Shown here piece after piece: positions 56,678 through 64,000 of a stretch of DNA of 64,000 nt (position 1 is its first letter; every line of letters starts with the position of its first letter). The DNA comes from Eikenella corrodens (GTDB lineage: Bacteria > Pseudomonadota > Gammaproteobacteria > Burkholderiales > Neisseriaceae). Where the stretch lies: contig NZ_LT906482.1 of NCBI RefSeq assembly GCF_900187105.1, positions 558,001 to 622,000 of the forward strand. The letters are read 5' to 3'. Made by a program: the position numbers and the translations under genes. Below the pieces are notes generated by a model. It was given only the letters and a program-made list of their open reading frames with translations. It did no database searches and was not told the DNA's origin.

Positions 56678-58420
56678 ATGCAGGAACAGCAAAAACACTT
56701 CGCCACCCAAGACGGCACCAAACTTTTCTACCGCTACCGCCCCGCTGCCGACGGCTCTTCCGATAAAGCCATCGTGTTGTTCCATCGCGGCCACGAGCAT
56801 TCCGGCCGGATGATGTTTGTTGCCGACGAACTCGGTTTCGACGATTTTGCCTATTTCGCATGGGACGCGCGCGGTCATGGGCACAGCCCCGGCGAACGCG
56901 GCGACAGCCCCAGCATCGGTACTTCCGTTGCCGACGTGGACGACTTTATCCGCCACATCCAAAGCGAATACGGCATCAAGCCTGAAAACATCTGCGTGAT
57001 CGCGCAAAGCGTCGGCGCGGTATTGGTGTCCACTTGGCTGCACGACTACGCGCCGAAAATCCGCTGCGCCGTATTGGCATCGCCCGCATTCAAAGTCAAA
57101 CTCTACGTCCCTTTTGCCCGCACGGGTCTGAAAATCATGCAGAAATGGCGCGGCAATTTCTTTGTCAACAGCTACGTCAAAGCCCACTACCTGACCCACA
57201 ACCAAGAACGCCAAACCAGCTACGACAACGATCCGCTCATCACCCGCGCCATTTCCGTGCGCATTCTGCTCGGTTTATATGAGGCCGCCGAACGCGTCGT
57301 CGCCGACGCGCAAGCCATTACCACGCCTGTACAGCTTTTGATTTCAGGCAGCGATTGGGTGGTTCACCACAAACCGCAACACGATTTCTACAACCGCCTG
57401 AGCAGCCGCATCAAAGAACGCCATATCCTGCCCGGCTTCTATCACGACACCTTGGGCGAGCAAAACCGTGAAATCGCCTTTGTCGAAATGCGCCGCTTTA
57501 TCCGCCAGCGTTTCGACAACCCACCCCTACCGATTGATCTGACCCAAGAGCACCTACACGGCGACAGCCGCCGTGAAGCCGACGAACTGGCCACACCTTT
57601 ACCCATCTGGTCGCCGCGCGGCGCATTTTGGGCGGTTTACCGCGCCTCCCTCGATCTTGGCGCGCGTTGGAGCGAAGGTTTGAAAATCGGCAAAGAAACC
57701 GGCTACGACTCCGGCAGCACGCTGGATTATGTGTACCGCAACCAGCCGCAAGGCAGCAATGCCTTTGGTGTGGCGGTGGACAAACATTATCTGAACGCCA
57801 TCGGCTGGCGCGGTATCCGTCAACGCAAAATCAATATCGGCAAAGCGATTCAGACGGCCTCTGCCAAGCTGCGCGAAGCGGGCAAACCGGTACACGTTCT
57901 CGATATTGCGTCGGGACACGGCCGCTATGTGCTTGACGCGTTGACTGCCGACACGTTGCCCGATTCTGTGCGCCTGCGTGATTACAGCCCGATTAACGTC
58001 GAAGCCGGCCGCAAGCTGATTGCCGAACGCGGCCTGCAAGACACGGTTACTTTTAACGAAGTCAATGCCTACGACCGCGCCAACTATCAGGATTTGCAAC
58101 CGCGTCCGACGCTCGGCATTGTTTCCGGTTTGCACGAATTGTTTGCCGACAACGATTTGATTTTGAACTCGCTCTACGGCTTCGGCGATGCGATTGAAAC
58201 AGGTGGTTACCTGATTTACACCGGACAGCCGTGGCATCCGCAGCTCGAAATGATTGCGCGCGCGCTGACCAGCCACAAAGCGGGCAGCCCCAATTGGGTA
58301 ATGCGCCGCCGCAGCCAGCAGGAAATGGATCAGTTGGTTGAGCAAGCCGGTTTTGAAAAAATCCACCAATGGATAGACGAAGACGGTATTTTCACCGTTA
58401 GCCTGGCAGTGAAAAAATAA
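56678..58420 (+). CDS. Fused alpha/beta hydrolase and SAM-dependent methyltransferase (YnbC-like)
   Basis: A 580-residue two-domain protein. Residues 1-285 are a monoacylglycerol-lipase-like alpha/beta hydrolase with nucleophile S111 (IAQSVGAV), acid D226 (SGSDWVVH) and H256 (GFYHDTLGE). Residues 300-580 are a class I methyltransferase with SAM motif VLDIASGHGRY (407-417), LRDYSPINVEAG and YLIYTGQPWHPQLE. The architecture equals E. coli YnbC. No membrane segment is present. Together they might deacylate and methylate a lipid headgroup, an inference from the neighbours. Start ATG at 56678 follows AAGGAGTACACAT. The gene ends in a Neisseria-type DUS terminator, unlike the flanking genes. Confidence 0.88.
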   Translation: MQEQQKHFATQDGTKLFYRYRPAADGSSDKAIVLFHRGHEHSGRMMFVADELGFDDFAYFAWDARGHGHSPGERGDSPSIGTSVADVDDFIRHIQSEYGIKPENICVIAQSVGAVLVSTWLHDYAPKIRCAVLASPAFKVKLYVPFARTGLKIMQKWRGNFFVNSYVKAHYLTHNQERQTSYDNDPLITRAISVRILLGLYEAAERVVADAQAITTPVQLLISGSDWVVHHKPQHDFYNRLSSRIKERHILPGFYHDTLGEQNREIAFVEMRRFIRQRFDNPPLPIDLTQEHLHGDSRREADELATPLPIWSPRGAFWAVYRASLDLGARWSEGLKIGKETGYDSGSTLDYVYRNQPQGSNAFGVAVDKHYLNAIGWRGIRQRKINIGKAIQTASAKLREAGKPVHVLDIASGHGRYVLDALTADTLPDSVRLRDYSPINVEAGRKLIAERGLQDTVTFNEVNAYDRANYQDLQPRPTLGIVSGLHELFADNDLILNSLYGFGDAIETGGYLIYTGQPWHPQLEMIARALTSHKAGSPNWVMRRRSQQEMDQLVEQAGFEKIHQWIDEDGIFTVSLAVKK

Positions 58421-58426
58421 AATAAG

Positions 58427-58457
58427 AAAAGGCCGCCTGAAAATCAGACGGCCTTTT
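58427..58457 (+). terminator. Terminator carrying a Neisseria-dialect uptake sequence
   Basis: AAAAGGCCGCCTGA / TCAGACGGCCTTTT form a hairpin. The right arm read in reverse is AGGCCGTCTGAT, 11 of 12 bases of the Neisseria AG-DUS. This differs from the Eikenella form used elsewhere in the window. Confidence 0.85.
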
Positions 58458-58468
58458 ATCGAAAAATC

Positions 58469-58837
58469 TTAGTTGCTGGCGTTCACAGGTGAGCAGTTTT
58501 TCACCACGAAACGGCCGCCAGGAGCGGTCAAACCCACCACATCGGAGGTGGTGTGGGTGTTTCTGTCGATGTAGCCGGCAGACAGAGAGTAGCCGCGACG
58601 GTTGCTGAAGGTGGTACCGGTGCTGTCGGACTGTCTTCTGTTATAAGCCAGGTTTACCTGCGTACCGGCGGCATTCACCGCAGCGCTTACCGGCTTGCCT
58701 TGGCGGTTGAACTCATACAACACGTTCAACTGTTTGCCGTTGTCGCAGGTGTAGGAAACCATGCCGCCGGGCGCAGCCGCAGCACTCAGGGAAACGGCAG
58801 CCAGTGCAGCCGCAGTAACAACAGATAATAGTTTCAT
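58469..58837 (-). CDS. ACP-type lysozyme inhibitor / adhesin complex protein
   Basis: A 122-residue secreted protein with signal peptide MKLLSVVTAAALAAVSLSAAAA. The mature domain has two cysteines, C31 (VSYTCDNGK) and C115 (VVKNCSP), expected to form a disulfide, and the pattern LNVLYEFNRQGKPVSAAVN followed by TAPGGRFVVKNCSP. This matches the Neisseria adhesin complex protein, a MliC-like inhibitor of C-type lysozyme. A TTAGGAGTCATAACCATT Shine-Dalgarno region precedes the ATG at 58837. It lies on the opposite strand between the YnbC- and YnbD-like genes. Confidence 0.85.
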   Translation of the reverse strand: MKLLSVVTAAALAAVSLSAAAAPGGMVSYTCDNGKQLNVLYEFNRQGKPVSAAVNAAGTQVNLAYNRRQSDSTGTTFSNRRGYSLSAGYIDRNTHTTSDVVGLTAPGGRFVVKNCSPVNASN

Positions 58838-59099
58838 AATGGTTATGACTCCTAATTGAGCATCAAGAAATTTTTCAGGTAGCCTCAAGCTGCCTGCGCT
58901 GCTCCTAAAGCAAATGAATAATCTGCCCGGCAGCGGGCGCTATTGTATTCCTCCGGCAAGAATATGCAACCAATATAACAGTAAAATAATATTATGCTTC
59001 TGATATGGAAAATTAACTTAATTTCTGCCACCACATTGGCATGCCTTGTATTGAAAGCGGATTTCATCTGATTTGCACCGAACGTTTACAATCCACTCC

Positions 59100-60668
59100 A
59101 TGAAACCCACCCTGAAAACCTCTCTACTCAAGCTTGCCTTGGTCGGTGCGCTGTTCTACACCAGCTACGGCCTGTCCAACCATTACGCGGCATCGCTGGC
59201 CTATGTGCCGGAAGTCGCTTTTGCGTGGGAGCGCGGCATTCCGTTTTGGGCGTGGACGATTGTGCCTTATTGGTCGCTGAACCTGATGTATGCGGCGGCG
59301 TTTTTCCTTTGTCGAGATGCGGGCGAACAAAACCGCTACGTCGCACGGCTGGTGGCGGCGCAAATCATTGCTACCACTTGCTTCATGCTGTTCCCGCTGC
59401 ATTTCAGCTGGCAGAAGCCGCCTACCGACGGACTGTGGGGTTGGCTTTTTGATTCGTTGGTAGCGTTTGACTTGCCGTACAACCAAGCGCCATCGCTGCA
59501 TATCGCGCTGTCTATCATTGTCGGTGCGTTTTATTGGACGCGATTTCCTAAAATCCGTTTGCCGATTTTGCTGTGGCAAAGCCTGATTGCTTTGTCGGTA
59601 CTGACGACTTACCAACACCATTTTATCGACGTGCCGACCGGTGCGCTGTTGGGCTGGCTGGTGTTGTGGGCAATACCGCAATACGGCGTATCGCCGTTCA
59701 AGAGGCGAGATTTGTTTGTAGTACAGCCAGCTGAACAAACAGGCTACCTGAAAACGGTATCTTGCGAAGCAAAGCTGAGTTCCGGTAAAGCCAAAATCTC
59801 CCCCGAAACACGTTCCCGCGAAATCAAAATCGCCATGCTGTATCTGGCGGGCGCGGTATTGTCGGCTCTGCCTGCTTTGTTCGGTGGCGCGTGGTTGTGG
59901 ATGTTGTGGGTCAGCGTATCGTTATTGGTGGTTGCTTTCGCCTATTTGACCGGCAACGCGGTGTTCCAAAAACAGGCAGACGGCAGGCTGTCGGCGGCGG
60001 CAACGATTTTGCTGCTGCCTTATCTGGCAGGCGTGCGGCTGAACATGGCTTATTGGCTGCGTGGCAAGGCGAAGACGGCGCAGGTGCGCGATGATGTGTG
60101 GATTGGCAGTATCTCAGGGGTTGCGGAGATTCAGCATTGCGGCGGAGTTTTTGGGAAAAAAACGGCATCTGCTGCGTTAAAAATGCTCTCAAGATGTTCA
60201 ACCTTGCTGCGCTTTTTGCCTTGCATCTACCATTTTTTGCCACAAAAATCCGCTTCACAAGCTAAATCTCCGCAACCCCTAGTAATTTCAGACGGCCTCC
60301 CCGCCGTATTGGACGTATGCGCCGAATATCCCCGTCCTCGTTATCACGGCGCATACCGCACTTTGCCGCTATTGGATATGGTTGCGCCGTCTGAAAACGA
60401 TTTGGTGCAGGCGGCTTTGTTGCTGGAAGCATTGCGCCGGCAACACGGCAAGGTTCTGACCTGTTGCGCGCTGGGCTACGGACGCAGCGCGTCGGTGGTG
60501 CTTACTTGGCTGCTGGTTTACGGCGGCTGCCGGGATTTGGCGCAGGCAACGGCGGAGCTGAAACAGGCCCGCCCGCAGATGGTGCTGCCGCAGGAAACGG
60601 CCAAGGCAGTAGAAGCAGCAGCAGGCTACCTGAAAAACTTCGGCGCAGATCAAAAGGAAAACCCATGA
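59100..60668 (+). CDS. PAP2-like / dual-specificity phosphatase fusion (YnbD-like)
   Basis: A 522-residue membrane protein. The N-terminal part is PAP2-like with several helices, NQAPSLHIALS (about 128-138) and TTYQHHFIDVPTGALLGW. The C-terminal domain is a dual-specificity phosphatase with C456-x5-R462 (TCCALGYGRSASVVL) and a likely general acid D426. Between them lie two stretches that look like insertions: residues 213-240, which include an Eikenella DUS (GYLK), and about 342-398, which include a perfect Neisseria DUS. The rest resembles E. coli YnbD in layout. It could dephosphorylate phosphatidyl-phosphate headgroups. Its stop overlaps the next gene by 4 nt. Confidence 0.85.
   Translation: MKPTLKTSLLKLALVGALFYTSYGLSNHYAASLAYVPEVAFAWERGIPFWAWTIVPYWSLNLMYAAAFFLCRDAGEQNRYVARLVAAQIIATTCFMLFPLHFSWQKPPTDGLWGWLFDSLVAFDLPYNQAPSLHIALSIIVGAFYWTRFPKIRLPILLWQSLIALSVLTTYQHHFIDVPTGALLGWLVLWAIPQYGVSPFKRRDLFVVQPAEQTGYLKTVSCEAKLSSGKAKISPETRSREIKIAMLYLAGAVLSALPALFGGAWLWMLWVSVSLLVVAFAYLTGNAVFQKQADGRLSAAATILLLPYLAGVRLNMAYWLRGKAKTAQVRDDVWIGSISGVAEIQHCGGVFGKKTASAALKMLSRCSTLLRFLPCIYHFLPQKSASQAKSPQPLVISDGLPAVLDVCAEYPRPRYHGAYRTLPLLDMVAPSENDLVQAALLLEALRRQHGKVLTCCALGYGRSASVVLTWLLVYGGCRDLAQATAELKQARPQMVLPQETAKAVEAAAGYLKNFGADQKENP
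60287..60298 (-). repeat. Exact Neisseria AG-DUS
   Basis: The complement of TTCAGACGGCCT is AGGCCGTCTGAA, a perfect 12-base match to the Neisseria AG-DUS, inside the phosphatase gene. Partial copies follow at 60384-60395 (GCGCCGTCTGAA) and 61681-61692 (AAACCGTCTGAA). Confidence 0.85.
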
Positions 60669-61045
60669 ACACGATACCAGCAACCGACAGCCTAGTTACC
60701 GCTCGCCTGCTCGCCACCGCCCGCCATACCGCCGCATTCAATGCCTTGCTGCTGGCTTTGTCGGCACAACAGGGCGGCGCGTGGGCGGCAGTGCAGCTGA
60801 TTTTGGCCGCAGCGCTGTTATACTGCTACATCCGCATCGAGTTCGACCGCCGCGTGTTCCAAGATTTCGCCGACGGCCGCTACACGCCCGAAGCCTTCGA
60901 CCAAACTTTACGGCAAACCGGCTTGCGCCGCATTGCAGACAGCCACAATATGCCGCAACGTGTATCGGGCGCACTCGCCTTATGGCGCAAAAGCTTGTAT
61001 CTAACCGCTGCACAATCAACAATATTCCTGATCCAACTCCTCTGA
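60665..61045 (+). CDS. Small membrane-associated protein in the lipid cluster
   Basis: A 126-residue protein with two hydrophobic segments (ALLLALSAQQGGAWAAVQLI to LLYCYIRIEF, about 28-60) and an amphipathic C-terminus ending AAQSTIFLIQLL. It starts inside the stop of the phosphatase gene (ATGA overlap) and ends 4 nt before the acyltransferase gene, so it belongs to the same operon. No family recognised. It may be a subunit of the lipid enzymes. Confidence 0.75.
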   Translation: MNTIPATDSLVTARLLATARHTAAFNALLLALSAQQGGAWAAVQLILAAALLYCYIRIEFDRRVFQDFADGRYTPEAFDQTLRQTGLRRIADSHNMPQRVSGALALWRKSLYLTAAQSTIFLIQLL

Positions 61046-61049
61046 TGCC

Positions 61050-61760
61050 ATGAAAAACTTTCTTAAAAAACAACTTGCCTGGCTAACCGACCAAGCATTG
61101 TATCTGTCGGTATCCTTCCTCACCGGGGTTCAGCCCAAAAGTCCGCACGAGCTGGCGTTCGATCCGCAGCAAAAAGTGTATTACGCCAATCACGGCAGCC
61201 ACGGCGATTTCTTGCTGGTGTGGATTTCCCTGCCGCGACACTGGCGGCTTTCCGCGCGCCCCGTGGCCGGCTCGGATTACTGGCTGACCAACAAACTCAA
61301 ACGCTTCATCATCCAAAACGTCTTCAACGCGCTCTTGATTCCGCGCCACAGCGACAATCCGCAGTTGATTACCGAGCAGATGAACCATGCGCTCCAAGCG
61401 GGCGATTCGCTGATTATTTTCCCCGAAGGCACACGCAATACGGACGAAAACGAAATCCTGCTTCCATTCAAATCAGGCATTTACCATCTAGCCAAAAGCA
61501 AACCGGATACCGAATTTGTGCCGATATGGATAGACAACATCAACCGCGTCCTGCCCAAAGGTAAAGTGCTGCCCGTGCCGCTGTTGTGTGAAGTCCATAT
61601 TGGCGAACCGCTGACCCTGCGCGAAGATGAAGACAAAGAAGCCTTCCTCGCCCGTAGCCGCGAAGCCCTGCTGGCCTTAAAACCGTCTGAAAGCGAACGG
61701 AGCGAGGTTCGCCCAAACAAACACGCTGAGCCGCACCAAAACACAGGAGAAGCATCATGA
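61050..61760 (+). CDS. Lysophospholipid / 1-acyl-glycerol-3-phosphate acyltransferase
   Basis: A 236-residue PlsC-superfamily enzyme. The catalytic H-x4-D is H48-D53 in ANHGSHGDF, and the glycerophosphate-binding motif is IIFPEGTRNTDEN. No clear membrane helix is present beyond the N-terminal amphipathic segment. The C-terminus is Ser/Glu-rich and carries a partial Neisseria DUS. Its stop overlaps the CdsA-like start by 4 nt. It probably supplies diacyl lipid to the cytidylyltransferase encoded next. Confidence 0.9.
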   Translation: MKNFLKKQLAWLTDQALYLSVSFLTGVQPKSPHELAFDPQQKVYYANHGSHGDFLLVWISLPRHWRLSARPVAGSDYWLTNKLKRFIIQNVFNALLIPRHSDNPQLITEQMNHALQAGDSLIIFPEGTRNTDENEILLPFKSGIYHLAKSKPDTEFVPIWIDNINRVLPKGKVLPVPLLCEVHIGEPLTLREDEDKEAFLARSREALLALKPSESERSEVRPNKHAEPHQNTGEAS

Positions 61761-62746
61761 GCTTTGCCAACACATCCAGCCAAATCATTACCGAACAAAC
61801 CGCCGCCCATCTGACCCCGCAGGCAGGCTATATCTTTACCGGCGTGTTTGCCGTATTGATTTTCGCCAGCATCATCGGGCAATGGCTGAAACGCAAAAAC
61901 GGCGCAGGCAATGCTACCATCGCCAACCTCAACGCCCGCATCTACGCTTGGTGGTTGATGACGCTGGTGCTGCTGGCCGCCTTCTGGTTCGGCAAAGCCG
62001 GTACGGTGGTGTTGTTTTTCCTGATTTCGTTTGCCGCCTTGCGCGAATTCATGACCCTCGTTTACCGCCGCCGCAGCGATTATTACAGCATGGTCACCTG
62101 CTTCTACCTGCTGCTGCCGGTGCAATATTATTTTGTTTATGACGGCTGGTACGGCATGTTCAGCATTTTCATCCCCGTGTACGGCTTTCTGGTGTTGCCG
62201 ATTATTGCCAGCCTGAGCGGCCAAACCGCCCATTTCCTCGAACGCGCCGCCAAAACGCAGTGGATGGCGATGATCTGCATCTTCTGCCTCTCCCATGTGC
62301 CAGCCCTGATGTTCCTGAATTTGGACGGCTTCGACAGCAGCGGCAATATCCTGCTGCTGATTTTCCTAATCGGTGTGGTACAAGCTTCGGACGTGTTGCA
62401 ATACGTTTGGGGCAAATTGGTGGGTGGTGCCAAAATTATGCCCTCGCTTTCCCCGTCTAAAACCGTATCCGGCACGGTGGGCGGCATTTTGTCTGCCACC
62501 GCGCTTGCCGCATTGATGTCGCCGATTACCCCGTTTAGCCACGGCCAGGCTGCCGCCATCGGTTTCACTATTTGCCTGATGGGTTTCTTCGGCGGGCTGG
62601 TGATGTCTGCCATCAAGCGCGACTACGGCGTGAAAGACTGGGGCAACATGATCCGTGGCCATGGCGGCATGCTCGACCGCGTGGACTCCATCTGCTTTGC
62701 CGCACCGATTTTCTTCCACATCGTCCGCTACTATTGGCACGGCTAA
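61757..62746 (+). CDS. Phosphatidate cytidylyltransferase (CdsA family, YnbB-like)
   Basis: A 329-residue polytopic enzyme that makes CDP-diacylglycerol from phosphatidate and CTP. The family signature is SPSKTVSGTVGG followed by KRDYGVKDWGNMIRGHGGMLDRVDS with the metal-binding acidic residues. About eight helices. Because it sits in the cluster with a CDP-alcohol phosphatidyltransferase, it is more likely a dedicated paralogue like E. coli YnbB than the essential housekeeping CdsA, though the window cannot exclude the latter. Confidence 0.9.
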   Translation: MSFANTSSQIITEQTAAHLTPQAGYIFTGVFAVLIFASIIGQWLKRKNGAGNATIANLNARIYAWWLMTLVLLAAFWFGKAGTVVLFFLISFAALREFMTLVYRRRSDYYSMVTCFYLLLPVQYYFVYDGWYGMFSIFIPVYGFLVLPIIASLSGQTAHFLERAAKTQWMAMICIFCLSHVPALMFLNLDGFDSSGNILLLIFLIGVVQASDVLQYVWGKLVGGAKIMPSLSPSKTVSGTVGGILSATALAALMSPITPFSHGQAAAIGFTICLMGFFGGLVMSAIKRDYGVKDWGNMIRGHGGMLDRVDSICFAAPIFFHIVRYYWHG

Positions 62747-62878
62747 CGGCAAGTAAAAAGCGATACCAGGCTACCTGAAAAAAGTTTCATAGCACATTAT
62801 GCTTGCAATGCACCAATTTCTGCTTGAAATAGAATAATTTTGATTAAATAAAATATAAAATAGCCAAATATTTATTAG

Positions 62879-62916
62879 GGCGCGTTTTGATTTACGTTAA
62901 AATGCGCCTTTTTTTT
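62879..62916 (+). terminator. Strong intrinsic terminator just before the NRAMP-like gene
   Basis: GGCGCGTTTT / AAAATGCGCC (62879-62888 and 62899-62908, one G-U pair) with a 10 nt loop and eight T (62909-62916). It ends only 31 nt before the transporter start codon. A small hairpin CGCCT/AGGCG (62926-62930 and 62935-62939) follows and could cover the Shine-Dalgarno. Confidence 0.8.
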
Positions 62917-62947
62917 CGTGAAGGACGCCTCACCAGGCGGGAATTTT

Positions 62948-64000
62948 ATGTCTGAACACCACGCACACGCTTCAACTTGGAAAAGCCGCATCAACGCGCT
63001 GGGCCCCGGAATCATGATGGCCTCGGCAGCGGTGGGCGGCTCACACCTGATTGCCTCCACCCAGGCCGGCGCGCTCTACGGCTGGCAGTTGGCACTGATC
63101 ATTATCCTCACCAACCTGTTTAAATACCCGTTTTTCCGCTTCAGCGCACACTACACGCTGGACATGGGCAAAAGCCTGATTGAAGGCTATGCCGAGAAAA
63201 GCCGCTTTTATTTGTGGGTGTTCCTGATTTTGTGCGTGGCATCGGCCACGATTAACGCCGGCGCAGTGGCCATCGTAACCGCCGCCATCGTCAAAATGGC
63301 GATTCCTTCGCTAACGTTGGATGTAGGCGCAATCTCCGCGCTGATTATGGCCTCCTGCCTGATTATCCTGGCCAGCGGGCGCTACAAGGCTTTGGATAAT
63401 GTTTCCAAAATCATCATCGTGAGCCTTACCATCGCCACCGTGGCCGCAGCCGCCATCGCCATGTCGCGCGGCATGCAGATGAAGCCCGACTTTATCGAGC
63501 CTACTCCGTGGACATTCACCGCCTTAGGCTTCCTCATCGCGCTGATGGGCTGGATGCCGGCGCCGATTGAAATTTCGGCCATCAATTCGCTATGGGTAAC
63601 CGAAAAACAACGGCTCAATCCTTCCAGCTACCGCGACGGCATTTTCGATTTCAACGTCGGCTACATCACCAGTGCAGTGCTGGCCGTGGTGTTCCTCGCC
63701 TTGGGTGCATATGTGCAATATGGCAACGGCGAAGAAGTGCAGATGGCAGGCGGCAAATACGTGAGCCAGCTAATCAATATGTATGCTGTTACCATTGGCA
63801 GCTGGTCGAAACCGCTGGTGGCCTTCATCGCCTTCGCCTGCATGTACGGCACCACGATTACCGTGGTAGACGGCTATGCACGCGCCATCGCCGAACCCAT
63901 CCGACTGCTGCGCGGCAAAGACAAAACCGGCAATATCGAGCTTTTTGCCTGGAATACTTGGGTGGCCGGCTCCGGATTGGCAGTGATTTTCTGGTTCAAC
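62948..64000 (+). CDS. NRAMP-related divalent metal transporter, 3' end beyond window
   Basis: The first 351 codons of a polytopic transporter, open to the window edge. It starts MSEHHAHASTWKSRINALGP. The fold signature GPGIMMASAAVGGSHL (19-34) corresponds to NRAMP helix 1, but the metal-binding DPGN is replaced by AVGGSH. The helix 6 motif MPH is MPAP (203-206). So it belongs to an NRAMP-related branch with probably altered ion choice rather than canonical MntH. The His-containing N-terminus (SEHHAHA) might sense metal. At least nine helices are present. Start ATG at 62948 follows AGGCGGG. Regulation may involve the terminator and hairpin upstream. Confidence 0.85.
   Translation, partial: MSEHHAHASTWKSRINALGPGIMMASAAVGGSHLIASTQAGALYGWQLALIIILTNLFKYPFFRFSAHYTLDMGKSLIEGYAEKSRFYLWVFLILCVASATINAGAVAIVTAAIVKMAIPSLTLDVGAISALIMASCLIILASGRYKALDNVSKIIIVSLTIATVAAAAIAMSRGMQMKPDFIEPTPWTFTALGFLIALMGWMPAPIEISAINSLWVTEKQRLNPSSYRDGIFDFNVGYITSAVLAVVFLALGAYVQYGNGEEVQMAGGKYVSQLINMYAVTIGSWSKPLVAFIAFACMYGTTITVVDGYARAIAEPIRLLRGKDKTGNIELFAWNTWVAGSGLAVIFWFN

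Overview
The window is chromosomal DNA from a member of the Neisseriaceae, most likely Eikenella (E. corrodens or a close relative). The main reason is a short repeat read as AGGCTACCTGAA(A) or its complement, present about 90 times by eye. This is the Eikenella dialect of the DNA uptake sequence (DUS). The proteins agree: Neisseria-like MetK, RplS, GyrA, HscA, an Opa-type barrel, an ACP-type lysozyme inhibitor, and an organism-wide preference for GC-rich codons. Most of the sequence is ordinary core genome, densely packed on both strands.

Layout. 1-6.4 kb: nitroreductase, Bcp peroxiredoxin, Ogt-type methyltransferase, XerD-type recombinase, rppH, trpC, a small secreted protein and guaA. 6.4-8.7 kb: an AT-richer patch with an orphan SMI1/KNR4 (SUKH) protein and a large Asn-rich lipoprotein. 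9-17.7 kb: tgt, tRNA-Val(GAC), thrS, a flavodoxin-fold oxidoreductase, metK with a structured leader, and hscA. 17.9-21.7 kb: 6S RNA, zapA with a coiled-coil partner, gpsA, fabF and acpP. 22-33.3 kb: a prolyl oligopeptidase, a DUF436 protein, recR, a second SUKH protein, an LD-carboxypeptidase, a HIT protein, an M48 protease, an Opa-like porin and hslU without an adjacent hslV. 33.7-35.6 kb: the rpsP-rimM-trmD-rplS operon. 36-41.2 kb: HscC-type Hsp70, a giant J-like membrane protein and a membrane-anchored EEP phosphatase/nuclease.

41.3-44.8 kb is a graveyard of mobile DNA: an IS1016-like (IS1595 family) 5' fragment fused to a phage MuF-type fragment, a truncated KilA-N gene, small phage genes and an intact-looking tyrosine integrase. 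Core genes resume with gyrA, dtd, an ArsC-family reductase, lpxH and yajC-secD-secF.

54.9-62.7 kb holds the most unusual system: a lipid-metabolism cluster that resembles the poorly understood E. coli ynbABCD set. It contains a CDP-alcohol phosphatidyltransferase with a variant active-site motif, a fused alpha/beta-hydrolase/methyltransferase, a PAP2/dual-specificity phosphatase fusion, a lysophospholipid acyltransferase and a CdsA-like cytidylyltransferase. The genes are interleaved with small membrane proteins and a lysozyme inhibitor. Within this stretch the DUS changes dialect to the Neisseria form (AGGCCGTCTGAA), which points to acquisition by transformation from Neisseria. The window ends inside an NRAMP-related transporter whose start codon lies just behind a strong intrinsic terminator.

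Repeats other than DUS include at least two well-preserved and several decayed Correia-like miniature elements, one of which abuts the bcp start region, and a family of about 60-130 bp elements bounded by DUS with a TTTCTGCGAAGCTAAA-type core. Many gene ends use inverted DUS pairs as terminators.
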